DNA from: Eukaryota sp. TZLM1-RC
Taxonomy: Eukaryota > Metamonada: BaSk clade
Assembly (NCBI GenBank): GCA_040285825.1
Contig: JAUPSS010000011.1
Coordinates: 1,003,658 to 1,067,657, forward strand
Direction: 5' to 3'
DNA: 64,000 bases
Numbering within the stretch: the first letter of the stretch is position 1; every line of letters begins with the position of its first letter. A program made the translations under genes and the position numbers. Below, piece by piece: positions 1 through 9,181 of this stretch. The notes beneath the pieces were generated by a model. That model saw only the letters and a program-made list of their open reading frames with translations, did not search any database and was not told the DNA's origin.

Positions 1-417
1 TGCTGTAAGAGACCAGTTATATTGTATGTGTAAATCTCATAGAATTGAATCCTTCTTGGAACCTTTGTTGTCAAATCTGGTTGATGCTGAAAATGATTTT
101 CATAAGAATAATAGAGGTGATGTCATATTACCTGGATTAGATGGAAGCTTCATTTTATTGGATGTAATGTCTGTTGATCCTTGTAATGCCTCAAATGAAA
201 GGCTTGTTAATTCTGAAATTCATAATCCCCTTTCAAATGCTGAAAATTTTAAATTCAAAAAATACAATGAACCTTTGTCCAAATTGGCCAGTCTACAGCA
301 TGCAAAATACAATTTGTATCCATTTGTATTTTCCCTTTTTGGTTCACTTGCACCAACTGCTTTACGTTTTTTGGATGATTTTGAAATGATTGTAAAGAGA
401 AGAACTGGCAGAAATAT
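1..417 (+). mobile_element. Family A LINE (A0), 3' endonuclease part, cut by a family B insertion
   Basis: The reading frame enters from the left edge and encodes the RLE region of a family A element. It shows the MCKSH..IESFLEPLL stretch, then RGDVILPGLDGS and the LLDV..VDPC core expected of an R2-like PD-(D/E)XK endonuclease. It breaks off inside the conserved C-terminal block (after RRTGRN), where the poly-T of a minus-strand family B element begins. This 3' piece reappears almost unchanged at 7184-7600. Its residues DFHKNN and VMSVDPC differ from the A copy ending near 13.0 kb (DIHQNN, VKPVDPC), which marks it as a separate parent copy. Confidence 0.85.
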
Positions 418-1035
418 TTTTTAATTTAATTTTAATTTATTTTCAAAACCACAGTCTAAAAGTCAATTTCTTCAAAACAAGCTTCCACACCATCAAACCT
501 TACAGCAGCAATGTTTTCATAATGTGCACTGACAGACATTAAAGCTTTCGAAATCATTTTAGGAATTGATTTGAAAATAGTAAAAACAATACGATTTAGC
601 CACAAGCGACGATCAAAACGCTTATTCATTCTTTTTTTTCACAAGATTTTCAAAATCATCAATAAAATTCAAAGCAGTTTTTCCAAGACGACCATACAAC
701 GATATAGCAAATGGGCAAATTTGGTAATCTACATGGCGAACATGTTTCAATTCTTTTAAAGGATTTGCATACTTTTTCCGTTTGTACAATTCGGAGTCAT
801 CAAGGGGGGATACTTCGGATTGAGCATTTTTCAAGGCATTTTTCTTGCAAACATCCACTGTTACGACATCAACAACATTCATGACATCATCAAACTGATG
901 CCGTTAGGCAGATGAACACACGAAGGAGAGAGAGAAATCTGTTGTTTATTAATAAAACTGATTCATAAATGAGTATCACGTCATCAGTCGAAATACAAAG
1001 AAACCTACTAATTCAATTTGAGTGCAACAACAACA

Positions 1036-1060
1036 CTACTTTTTCCCACTTTTCTGAGGA
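1036..1060 (-). promoter_or_regulatory. Polypurine tract next to the 3' LTR of the gag-only element
   Basis: Read on the minus strand, the bases just before the 3' LTR are AGAAAAGTGGGAAAAAGTAG, followed directly by TGTTGTTG. A purine run ending at the LTR boundary is the plus-strand priming site of LTR retrotransposons. It recurs in every array unit, at 8219-8243 and, diverged, before the LTR at 59841. It fixes the transcriptional orientation of these elements. Confidence 0.8.
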
Positions 1061-1076
1061 CAAATACAGTACTGGC

Positions 1077-1832
1077 TCAATAGAGGGAAGATATGGGGTT
1101 TGTTAAACTCTTTGGTGCATCGTTTGTGTGACACAAATAATTTACCTCATGTTTGATTTTAGATGGACAATCGCGGGAGATGTGTCCGGGCTTGTGGCAC
1201 TTGAAGCACGATTGATTTTTTAAATCCTGAGAGCGCCAAGAGGACCTCGTTTTAGTGCCAGCCGTACGTTCCACATCATTCACTGAGGTTTTGAAACCAC
1301 GAGTCCATGAAGCAACCCTAGAGCAGTCCAACAGCTCATCAGTAGTGGTTTCGACAAGAGAGTGAAGATCTGGGAATACATCATCTCGAATTCTCGCTAG
1401 TAGAGAACGTTGAAGACCTACGGGAAGAATTCCTCTGGCAAATCGATTCAGAAAAGCTGTGTCTGGTAACTTCAGTCCGGAAGCCCTACTCTTTACCTGG
1501 AGGAAACGTCGCAGGTAACAGGACATACGTTCTCGGACGTCACCAATACGGACATCAAGCTTCAGTTCTGACATAGCCAGACTAAAATCTTCGTACGTGG
1601 CGAACGATACGACAGATTGAAGATGTCTAAGAAGAACATCGTCACTGGAAGAGACGTCGGATTTCTGGAGAGATAGGGACTCTAACAGAAAAGAATCGAC
1701 CAAGAGTCTTGCTGGAACAAGCTCTTTCTTAGAAGTCACTGAAGAATAGATCTTCCACTCTTGTAGGAACAAGAGAACACTTTCAACTTTCATGGAAGAA
1801 AGAGACGGGAGGTTGACAGAAGGAACAGTCAT
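1077..1832 (-). CDS. Gag-like protein with CCHC zinc knuckle (array unit 1)
   Basis: This is an intact 251-residue frame starting with ATG 27 bp inside the 5' LTR. The N-terminal two thirds is an alpha-rich, capsid-like region without motifs I can name. A retroviral-type zinc knuckle C-x2-C-x4-H-x4-C lies at about residues 209-222 (CFKCHKPGHISRDC), as in Ty1/copia and Ty3/gypsy Gag. The expected role is RNA packaging in a virus-like particle. The protein ends soon after the knuckle, with no protease or polymerase following. It matches unit 3 and the single copy at 8260-9015 apart from rare substitutions. Confidence 0.88.
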   Translation of the reverse strand: MTVPSVNLPSLSSMKVESVLLFLQEWKIYSSVTSKKELVPARLLVDSFLLESLSLQKSDVSSSDDVLLRHLQSVVSFATYEDFSLAMSELKLDVRIGDVRERMSCYLRRFLQVKSRASGLKLPDTAFLNRFARGILPVGLQRSLLARIRDDVFPDLHSLVETTTDELLDCSRVASWTRGFKTSVNDVERTAGTKTRSSWRSQDLKNQSCFKCHKPGHISRDCPSKIKHEVNYLCHTNDAPKSLTNPISSLY

Positions 1833-2039
1833 CTGAAATAAGAAGGGCCAATAATTATTGATGCCGTTAGGCAGATGAACACACGAAGGAGAGAGAGAAA
1901 TCTGTTGTTTATTAATAAAACTGATTCATAAATGAGTATCACGTCATCAGTCGAAATACAAAGAAACCTACTAATTCAATTTGAGTGCAACAACAACACT
2001 ACTTTTTCCCACTTTTCTGAGGACAAATACAGTACTGGC

Positions 2040-2795
2040 TCAATAGAGGGAAGATATGGGGTTTGTTAAACTCTTTGGTGCATCGTTTGTGTGACACAAA
2101 TAATTTACCTCATGTTTGATTTTAGATGGACAATCGCGGAGATGTGTCCGGGCTTGTGGCACTTGAAGCACGATTGATTTTTTTAAATCCTGAGAGCGCC
2201 AAGAGGACCTCGTTTTAGTGCCAGCCGTACGTTCCACATCATTCACTGAGGTTTTGAAACCACGAGTCCATGAAGCAACCCTAGAGCAGTCCAACAGCTC
2301 ATCAGTAGTGGTTTCGACAAGAGAGTGAAGATCTGGGAATACATCATCTCGAATTCTCGCTAGTAGAGAACGTTGAAGACCTACGGGAAGAATTCCTCTG
2401 GCAAATCGATTCAGAAAAGCTGTGTCTGGTAACTTCAGTCCGGAAGCCCTACTCTTTACCTGGAGGAAACGTCGCAGGTAACAGGACATACGTTCTCGGA
2501 CGTCACCAATACGGACATCAAGCTTCAGTTCTGACATAGCCAGACTAAAATCTTCGTACGTGGCGAACGATACGACAGATTGAAGATGTCTAAGAAGAAC
2601 ATCGTCACTGGAAGAGACGTCGGATTTCTGGAGAGATAGGGACTCTAACAGAAAAGAATCGACCAAGAGTCTTGCTGGAACAAGCTCTTTCTTAGAAGTC
2701 ACTGAAGAATAGATCTTCCACTCTTGTAGGAACAAGAGAACACTTTCAACTTTCATGGAAGAAAGAGACGGGAGGTTGACAGAAGGAACAGTCAT
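2040..2795 (-). CDS. Gag-like protein, array unit 2, with a scrambled zinc knuckle
   Basis: It has the same 251-residue length as its neighbours. Two compensating one-base indels, an extra T near 2181-2187 and a missing G near 2139, shift the frame across the knuckle. The segment reads KKSIVLQVPQARTHLRDC instead of the CCHC motif, so RNA binding through the knuckle would be lost although the frame stays open. Both changes lie in short homopolymers and could be sequence errors. Confidence 0.8.
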   Translation of the reverse strand: MTVPSVNLPSLSSMKVESVLLFLQEWKIYSSVTSKKELVPARLLVDSFLLESLSLQKSDVSSSDDVLLRHLQSVVSFATYEDFSLAMSELKLDVRIGDVRERMSCYLRRFLQVKSRASGLKLPDTAFLNRFARGILPVGLQRSLLARIRDDVFPDLHSLVETTTDELLDCSRVASWTRGFKTSVNDVERTAGTKTRSSWRSQDLKKSIVLQVPQARTHLRDCPSKIKHEVNYLCHTNDAPKSLTNPISSLY

Positions 2796-3002
2796 CTGAA
2801 ATAAGAAGGGCCAATAATTATTGATGCCGTTAGGCAGATGAACACACGAAGGAGAGAGAGAAATCTGTTGTTTATTAATAAAACTGATTCATAAATGAGT
2901 ATCACGTCATCAGTCGAAATACAAAGAAACCTACTAATTCAATTTGAGTGCAACAACAACACTACTTTTTCCCACTTTTCTGAGGACAAATACAGTACTG
3001 GC

Positions 3003-3758
3003 TCAATAGAGGGAAGATATGGGGTTTGTTAAACTCTTTGGTGCATCGTTTGTGTGACACAAATAATTTACCTCATGTTTGATTTTAGATGGACAATCGC
3101 GGGAGATGTGTCCGGGCTTGTGGCACTTGAAGCACGATTGATTTTTTAAATCCTGAGAGCGCCAAGAGGACCTCGTTTTAGTGCCAGCCGTACGTTCCAC
3201 ATCATTCACTGAGGTTTTGAAACCACGAGTCCATGAAGCAACCCTAGAGCAGTCCAACAGCTCATCAGTAGTGGTTTCGACAAGAGAGTGAAGATCTGGG
3301 AATACATCATCTCGAATTCTCGCTAGTAGAGAACGTTGAAGACCTACGGGAAGAATTCCTCTGGCAAATCGATTCAGAAAAGCTGTGTCTGGTAACTTCA
3401 GTCCGGAAGCCCTACTCTTTACCTGGAGGAAACGTCGCAGGTAACAGGACATACGTTCTCGGACGTCACCAATACGGACATCAAGCTTCAGTTCTGACAT
3501 AGCCAGACTAAAATCTTCGTACGTGGCGAACGATACGACAGATTGAAGATGTCTAAGAAGAACATCGTCACTGGAAGAGACGTCGGATTTCTGGAGAGAT
3601 AGGGACTCTAACAGAAAAGAATCGACCAAGAGTCTTGCTGGAACAAGCTCTTTCTTAGAAGTCACTGAAGAATAGATCTTCCACTCTTGTAGGAACAAGA
3701 GAACACTTTCAACTTTCATGGAAGAAAGAGACGGGAGGTTGACAGAAGGAACAGTCAT
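3003..3758 (-). CDS. Gag-like protein with CCHC zinc knuckle (array unit 3)
   Basis: An intact 251-residue copy, identical in translation to unit 1, with the knuckle at about residues 209-222. It lies 27 bp downstream (in element sense) of the rightmost LTR, 3785-3924, which would serve as the promoter-bearing 5' LTR of the whole array. Identity to the other units implies very recent amplification, or collapse or expansion during assembly. Confidence 0.88.
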   Translation of the reverse strand: MTVPSVNLPSLSSMKVESVLLFLQEWKIYSSVTSKKELVPARLLVDSFLLESLSLQKSDVSSSDDVLLRHLQSVVSFATYEDFSLAMSELKLDVRIGDVRERMSCYLRRFLQVKSRASGLKLPDTAFLNRFARGILPVGLQRSLLARIRDDVFPDLHSLVETTTDELLDCSRVASWTRGFKTSVNDVERTAGTKTRSSWRSQDLKNQSCFKCHKPGHISRDCPSKIKHEVNYLCHTNDAPKSLTNPISSLY

Positions 3759-4391
3759 CTGAAATAAGAAGGGCCAATAATTATTGATGCCGTTAGGCAG
3801 ATGAACACACGAAGGAGAGAGAGAAATCTGTTGTTTATTAATAAAACTGATTCATAAATGAGTATCACGTCATCAGTCGAAATACAAAGAAACCTACTAA
3901 TTCAATTTGAGTGCAACAACAACAAAACGAGGGCACAACAACATCAGCACGTCGTTTTCCATATTCTGAATCTCTTACGCTTTCATTTATATCAAGAGAC
4001 CTCAACAAAGGTTCTACAAAAGATTCAATATGATAGGAATTACACATTGCATGGATTTGATCTCTGACTGCATCATGCAACGTAGAACGATAGGAAATAT
4101 ATCTATTACAATTAAATAAATGTGATAATGTCAAACCAGCTCCACATTTACAAAACAAATCATTGGGCAAATTACAAGGCCATAAATAACAACGCATTCT
4201 CATAGCAGTGGTCCATTGGTCGTCATTCAAAAATAGACCATAAATCTGGGGAATTTGATTTATCAAGACTGCAGATGAACTGTCCTTCAAATCAATCAAA
4301 AAAAATATTTTTTTCTCCCTCCCTTAGTCAACCCTTTCATATTTCACTTTCTGTCAAGGCGTCAAAGTCGTACTGTTTCTCTGTCAAAACG

Positions 4392-4967
4392 ATGCCTTTG
4401 GCTGATAGTGACTCTGATACTGATTGGAACGCCCAAGCAAAGATTCTACCAGTCAGATCAAGCTCATCCATTCCACTTCCCCACTCTCCCCACAATACAA
4501 GCTATGCTCGAAATTCATCTCAAAAAAATTTTCATTCAAAAACTGATCATTGTACCAGAAAAAACACAGAAAAACCACCATTACGTTCCTTGCGTTCAGT
4601 TGCGCGTTCTATTAACAACTCCGTTTCTCGAAATTTGTTTTCTCCAGCTGAAACTGCAAAAAGTCAAAAGTCTATTTCTACTTTTAACTCAAAAATTGAC
4701 AAAATTGAAAGAACTGAAAAATGAAACCACTGCCATTAAAAAGGTTCTAAAAAATGTTCGATTTGTGGTATCAGTGGTCATAATTCGAGAACGTGCCCTG
4801 AGAAACAAAAAAAGAGAATTTGAATTAAAATCTGCTCAACAAATTCTCAAATGTTCTGTTCCAGCTGTTGCCGTTGTGAAAGGTGCTGAAAATAATGTTT
4901 CTGACGATCAACAGTTAAATGCTTCTAGTGTTCCCTCTTCTTCCCCTTCTGAAAACAGTAATTTTTA
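4392..4967 (+). pseudogene. Family A ORF1 region: S-rich N-terminus and CCHC knuckle, frameshifted
   Basis: ATG 4392 starts MPLADSDSDTDW, followed by a basic Ser/Arg-rich segment. The frame stops near 4724 because a run of A residues is one base shorter than in the copy at 9560-13048. The other frame continues into a zinc knuckle seen complete in the sister copy (CSICGISGHNSRTC) and ends at a TAA at 4966. In the minus-strand copy at 27617-31111 that TAA position is a serine codon and the frame runs straight into the CxxC module, so the stop is probably a mutation inherited by both duplicates. Confidence 0.7.
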
Positions 4968-5112
4968 ATGTCCATTTTGCAAAAAAGATGTTGCAGATTC
5001 ACGAAATGGTCGAAAACTTCTGTTTTGTACGAATTGTAAAGCCGTTGATACCGTAAGACCCCCGATCCGGATCCCAGTAGAAATAAGTCCCGCCAGCACA
5101 ATCCCCTTCTCA

Positions 5113-7323
5113 ATGGAAATGAGAAATTTTACTTCTGAATTGAAAAATAATAAGTGGAATATTTCATCCTTCTGGAAATATTTTGCTAGAAAAAACAAAA
5201 ATTGTTTTAAGAAAAAATTTGGAAATAGAAAAATTGTAAAATCAAAAATTTGCCGAAAATTGTGCTTACGTGGTCGTTATGGTGCCGCAAAGCAGTCTTT
5301 GTTTTCCTCTTCTTTGGCTGATGTAAACTCTGATACTCTTGAAAAACTCCAAAAGTTGCATCCTCAAGGAAATTTCAAGTGCAGCAAGCCTGAAGTGTGT
5401 CCTTTTTGGATTGAAAATCCTATTACTGCAATTGAGGTTCTTAAAGCTATTCAAAAATTACCTAAGGGGAAAGCAGCAGGCCCATCTGGAATTTCTTTTG
5501 ATCTCTTAAAAATAGCGTGTTCCAGTGCTCCCGAAATTGCTGATGATCTAGCCCACTATTTTCAACAATTAATTGTTTTGAAAATAAATCCTCCATTTGA
5601 ATTGCTCGCAGCACGTCTGATTGCTTTAGTAAAGCCTGGAAACGGAATCAAACCTGATGGAATACGCCCAATTGCTGTTGGTGAATCTCTTTCTCGTTTG
5701 CTGGCATCAATTGTCTTCGATCGTGTCAAAGACAAAGCCTCTACATTTTTGAATCCTCATCAATTTGGAATCAAAACAATTGATGGTGCTTCTGTTGCTG
5801 CTATTGCCTCTGATACCTTTTTTAATGCAGAGGAAAATAATTTTATTTTTAATCTCGACTTTAAAAATGCTTTTAATTCTGTAAAGCGAGAAGCAATTTT
5901 TGAAGTTATTAAATCTGATTTTCCTGAGCTATCGAGTTTTTTCTACCATTTTTATGGTAAAGAATCAGATTTGATTTTTAATTCATTTGCTCTTAAATCA
6001 TCTTCTGGTGTGAAGCAAGGTGACCCTTTAGGTCCATTATTGTTTTGTTTGGCTATTCACAAAACTTTAAATATCATTAAGCAAAAATACCCTTCTATAA
6101 AAATAGTTGCTTATATGGATGATATATCCTTGATTGGTTCATTTGATTTACTAGAATTGGTTGCTCAAGAAATTGCCGATTCATATGAAAATATTGGGCT
6201 TCATCTTAATGCCAGCAAATGCCTTCTGATTGGCTCTTCTGCTCAAGACCTCGTGATAAACGATTCTATTGTCCCTTTTACTAATTATAGTAGTGATGCT
6301 TTTAAGTTCCTTGGTTGTTGGTTAGGAAATGTGCCTCAAATTCAGAATGAATTGCAAGTTATTTTGGAAAAAATGAAAATTGAACTTGATTCAATTTCTT
6401 CTTTAGATATAGAAAAGCATATTAAATTTTTTATGCTTAAAATTTGCTACACTGGGAGAATAACCCACATTTTGAGATCTTGTGCTCCTTCCATAGCATT
6501 AGATTTTTGTCGTTCTTTTAATTCATTGAGAACAGAATTTTTTGCTGATTTATTGGATGTAGAACCAGGAATGTTGAAAAGCCATTTATTTTCTTCAGCA
6601 AATTTGGGTGGTATTGGTTTTACTAAATCTTCAATTTTGTGTCAATCAGCATTCTTGGGTGGTGGCAAAAATTTTATTTATGAATTTTCGCATAGATTTC
6701 CTGATGATTCTCATCTGTTAGTCCCCAATTGTAGTCCCTATTTGTATGAGTTATCTTGTGAACTTGAAAAATTACCGCCACAAATTTGGACCAAATGTTT
6801 TCCTCAATCAATTCAAGAAATTCCAAACCGATCTCTATTTAATTTACAGTTTTGCTGTAAAAAGCTTCAACAAAAATTGTCAAAGATTTTTGAAAGCTTG
6901 GATTTTGATGTTAGACTTGGCTTGGCCAAGAAAAAGAATCCCGCTTTTGCAAATCTTTTACAAGATATGTGTGACAGTACTTCTTCTGCCTTAGTAACAA
7001 CAATTCCACAAGTTTATGGTACTCTCTTATCCGATTCTGCTTGGACTCAGAATATGAGATTTCGTTCCTTTATCTGGCCTGATAATTTACCTCATAATTT
7101 AATTTGTAAATGTTCTCGAGAAATTACAACTACTCATTTGTTAAATTGTAAACATTTTATTACTTTTAGAAGCAAGGTTCATGATGCTGTAAGAGACCAG
7201 TTATATTGTATGTGTAAATCTCATAGAATTGAATCCTTCTTGGAACCTTTTTGTCAAATCTGTTTGATGCTGAAAATGATTTTCATAAGAATAATAGAGG
7301 TGATGTCATATTACCTGGATTAG
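5113..7323 (+). CDS. Reverse transcriptase with zinc motif, family A (A1)
   Basis: A 736-residue frame carries the LINE polymerase. RT motifs in order are LPKGKAAGPSGISFDLLK, the catalytic FNLDFKNAFNSVKR, SSGVKQGDPLGPLLF and the active site AYMDDISLIG (YMDD at 6112-6123). A thumb-like region follows, then C-x-C-x7-H-x3-C (CKCSREITTTHLLNC) and FRSKVHDAVRDQ. These match the arrangement in R2-type elements, where RT copies the element RNA at a nick made by the linked endonuclease. The endonuclease itself is lost from this frame because two bases are missing near 7249 (LEPLLSNL becomes LEPFCQIC). The upstream part lies in a different frame or behind TAA 4966, so the start at 5113 is probably internal. 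Confidence 0.85.
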   Translation: MEMRNFTSELKNNKWNISSFWKYFARKNKNCFKKKFGNRKIVKSKICRKLCLRGRYGAAKQSLFSSSLADVNSDTLEKLQKLHPQGNFKCSKPEVCPFWIENPITAIEVLKAIQKLPKGKAAGPSGISFDLLKIACSSAPEIADDLAHYFQQLIVLKINPPFELLAARLIALVKPGNGIKPDGIRPIAVGESLSRLLASIVFDRVKDKASTFLNPHQFGIKTIDGASVAAIASDTFFNAEENNFIFNLDFKNAFNSVKREAIFEVIKSDFPELSSFFYHFYGKESDLIFNSFALKSSSGVKQGDPLGPLLFCLAIHKTLNIIKQKYPSIKIVAYMDDISLIGSFDLLELVAQEIADSYENIGLHLNASKCLLIGSSAQDLVINDSIVPFTNYSSDAFKFLGCWLGNVPQIQNELQVILEKMKIELDSISSLDIEKHIKFFMLKICYTGRITHILRSCAPSIALDFCRSFNSLRTEFFADLLDVEPGMLKSHLFSSANLGGIGFTKSSILCQSAFLGGGKNFIYEFSHRFPDDSHLLVPNCSPYLYELSCELEKLPPQIWTKCFPQSIQEIPNRSLFNLQFCCKKLQQKLSKIFESLDFDVRLGLAKKKNPAFANLLQDMCDSTSSALVTTIPQVYGTLLSDSAWTQNMRFRSFIWPDNLPHNLICKCSREITTTHLLNCKHFITFRSKVHDAVRDQLYCMCKSHRIESFLEPFCQICLMLKMIFIRIIEVMSYYLD

Positions 7324-8078
7324 ATGGAAGCTTCATTTTATTGGATGTAATGTCTGTTGATCCTTGTAATGCCTCAAATGAAAGGCTTGTTAATTCTGAA
7401 ATTCATAATCCCCTTTCAAATGCTGAAAATTTTAAATTCAAAAAATACAATGAACCTTTGTCCAAATTGGCCAGTCTACAGCATGCAAAATACAATTTGT
7501 ATCCATTTGTATTTTCCCTTTTTGGTTCACTTGCACCAACTGCTTTACGTTTTTTGGATGATTTTGAAATGATTGTAAAGAGAAGAACTGGCAGAAATTT
7601 TTTTTAATTTAATTTTAATTTATTTTCAAAACCACAGTCTAAAAAGTCAATTTCTTCAAAACAAGCTTCCACACCATCAAACCTTACAGCAGCAATGTTT
7701 TCATAATGTGCACTGACAGACATTAAAGCTTTCGAAATCATTTTAGGAATTGATTTGAAAATAGTAAAAACAATACGATTTAGCCACAAGCGACGATCAA
7801 AACGCTTATTCATTCTTTTTTTCACAAGATTTTCAAAATCATCAATAAAATTCAAAGCAGTTTTTCCAAGACGACCATACAACGATATAGCAAATGGGCA
7901 AATTTGGTAATCTACATGGCGAACATGTTTCAATTCTTTTAAAGGATTTGCATACTTTTTCCGTTTGTACAATTCGGAGTCATCAAGGGGGGATACTTCG
8001 GATTGAGCATTTTTCAAGGCATTTTTCTTGCAAACATCCACTGTTACGACATCAACAACATTCATGACATCATCAAAC

Positions 8079-9181
8079 TGATGCCGTTAGGCAGATGAAC
8101 ACACGAAGGAGAGAGAGAAATCTGTTGTTTATTAATAAAACTGATTCATAAATGAGTATCACGTCATCAGTCGAAATACAAAGAAACCTACTAATTCAAT
8201 TTGAGTGCAACAACAACACTACTTTTTCCCACTTTTCTGAGGACAAATACAGTACTGGCTCAATAGAGGGAAAATATGGGGTTTGTTAAACTCTTTGGTG
8301 CATCGTTTGTGTGACACAAATAATTTACCTCATGTTTGATTTTAGATGGACAATCGCGGGAGATGTGTCCGGGCTTGTGGCACTTGAAGCACGATTGATT
8401 TTTTAAATCCTGAGAGCGCCAAGAGGACCTCGTTTTAGTGCCAGCCGTACGTTCCACATCATTCACTGAGGTTTTGAAACCACGAGTCCATGAAGCAACC
8501 CTAGAGCAGTCCAACAGCTCATCAGTAGTGGTTTCGACAAGAGAGTGAAGATCTGGGAATACATCATCTCGAATTCTCGCTAGTAGAGAACGTTGAAGAC
8601 CTACGGGAAGAATTCCTCTGGCAAATCGATTCAGAAAAGCTGTGTCTGGTAACTTCAGTCCGGAAGCCCTACTCTTTACCTGGAGGAAACGTCGCAGGTA
8701 ACAGGACATACGTTCTCGGACGTCACCAATACGGACATCAAGCTTCAGTTCTGACATAGCCAGACTAAAATCTTCGTACGTGGCGAACGATACGACAGAT
8801 TGAAGATGTCTAAGAAGAACATCGTCACTGGAAGAGACGTCGGATTTCTGGAGAGATAGGGACTCTAACAGAAAAGAATCGACCAAGAGTCTTGCTGGAA
8901 CAAGCTCTTTCTTAGAAGTCACTGAAGAATAGATCTTCCACTCTTGTAGGAACAAGAGAACACTTTCAACTTTCATGGAAGAAAGAGACGGGAGGTTGAC
9001 AGAAGGAACAGTCATCTGAAATAAGAAGGGCCAATAATTATTGATGCCGTTAGGCAGATGAACACACGAAGGAGAGAGAGAAATCTGTTGTTTATTAATA
9101 AAACTGATTCATAAATGAGTATCACGTCATCAGTCGAAATACAAAGAAACCTACTAATTCAATTTGAGTGCAACAACAACA
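8079..9181 (-). mobile_element. Complete single gag-only LTR retrotransposon (TR-GAG-like), 1103 bp
   Basis: The LTRs are 8079-8218 and 9042-9181 (140 bp each, apparently identical), with TG..CA ends. The target duplication AAAC is at 8075-8078 and 9182-9185, and the uninterrupted target is visible in the B copy near 15560. The internal region holds only gag plus a purine tract before the 3' LTR. I see no convincing tRNA-complementary primer site: the bases after the 5' LTR read ATAATTATTGGCCC. It is the single-copy equivalent of the array at 896-3924, in the same target site. Confidence 0.9.
8260..9015 (-). CDS. Gag-like protein with CCHC zinc knuckle (single element)
   Basis: An intact 251-residue Gag, matching array units 1 and 3 except for the C-terminal IFSLY instead of ISSLY. 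The zinc knuckle C-x2-C-x4-H-x4-C is at about residues 209-222. It is the only coding region of its element. The intact frame and identical LTRs suggest recent activity or recent homogenisation. Confidence 0.88.
   Translation of the reverse strand: MTVPSVNLPSLSSMKVESVLLFLQEWKIYSSVTSKKELVPARLLVDSFLLESLSLQKSDVSSSDDVLLRHLQSVVSFATYEDFSLAMSELKLDVRIGDVRERMSCYLRRFLQVKSRASGLKLPDTAFLNRFARGILPVGLQRSLLARIRDDVFPDLHSLVETTTDELLDCSRVASWTRGFKTSVNDVERTAGTKTRSSWRSQDLKNQSCFKCHKPGHISRDCPSKIKHEVNYLCHTNDAPKSLTNPIFSLY

Larger units (their letters stand above)
896..3924 (-). mobile_element. Tandem array of three gag-only LTR elements sharing LTRs (TR-GAG-like)
   Basis: Four near-identical 140-bp LTRs lie at 896-1035, 1859-1998, 2822-2961 and 3785-3924. 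Three 823-bp internal regions each hold one gag frame, and the period is exactly 963 bp. In element sense (minus strand) each LTR begins TGTTGTTGTTG and ends GGCATCA. A purine tract precedes the 3' LTR. The whole array is flanked by a single pair of 4-bp repeats AAAC (892-895 and 3925-3928), so it behaves as one insertion later amplified by LTR-LTR recombination. No protease, RT or integrase is encoded, so mobility would need proteins in trans. Confidence 0.9.
418..4290 (-). mobile_element. Family B LINE 3' half (left duplicate), interrupted by a gag-only LTR array
   Basis: This is a minus-strand LINE. Its A-rich 3' end abuts A0 near 418. The coding remains are 418-882 (C-terminal block and the NVVDVVTVDVCKK endonuclease core) and 3925-4290 (CKCGAGLTLSHLFNC zinc motif, LHDAVRDQ, and RRADVVVPS). 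The two parts are separated only by the LTR array and rejoin across the 4-bp duplication AAAC. At 4290 the element is cut by a family A insertion. An uninterrupted version is at 20400-21318. One extra T near 636 shifts the frame relative to the right-hand duplicate. Confidence 0.85.
4303..7600 (+). mobile_element. Family A LINE (A1), full-length 5' end, chimeric, cut at the 3' end
   Basis: The element sits next to a 12-bp sequence ATCAATCAAAAA (4291-4302) that flanks the same insertion in the right duplicate. The leader (CTCCCTCCCTTAGTCAACCC) precedes ATG 4392. Coding order is an S-rich N-terminus, a CCHC knuckle region, a CxxC..CxxC module near 4970-5060, RT (5113-6700), the pre-endonuclease zinc motif and the RLE. 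The 3' end stops at 7600 exactly where A0 stops at 417, and its RLE has A0-type residues while its 5' part matches A2. That indicates an A2/A0 recombinant. Frame breaks occur at about 4722, 4966 (TAA) and 7249. Confidence 0.85.

Noticed and set aside
896-3924. Regular 963-bp repeats as a CRISPR-like or satellite array
   Set aside because: Units are LTR plus gag with retroelement ends, a purine tract and a target duplication; nothing suggests CRISPR or a satellite.
3858-4067. 69-codon plus-strand frame across LTR and family B (also at 9115-9324)
   Set aside because: It is antisense to the family B endonuclease frame and spans an LTR border; a by-product of the insertion.
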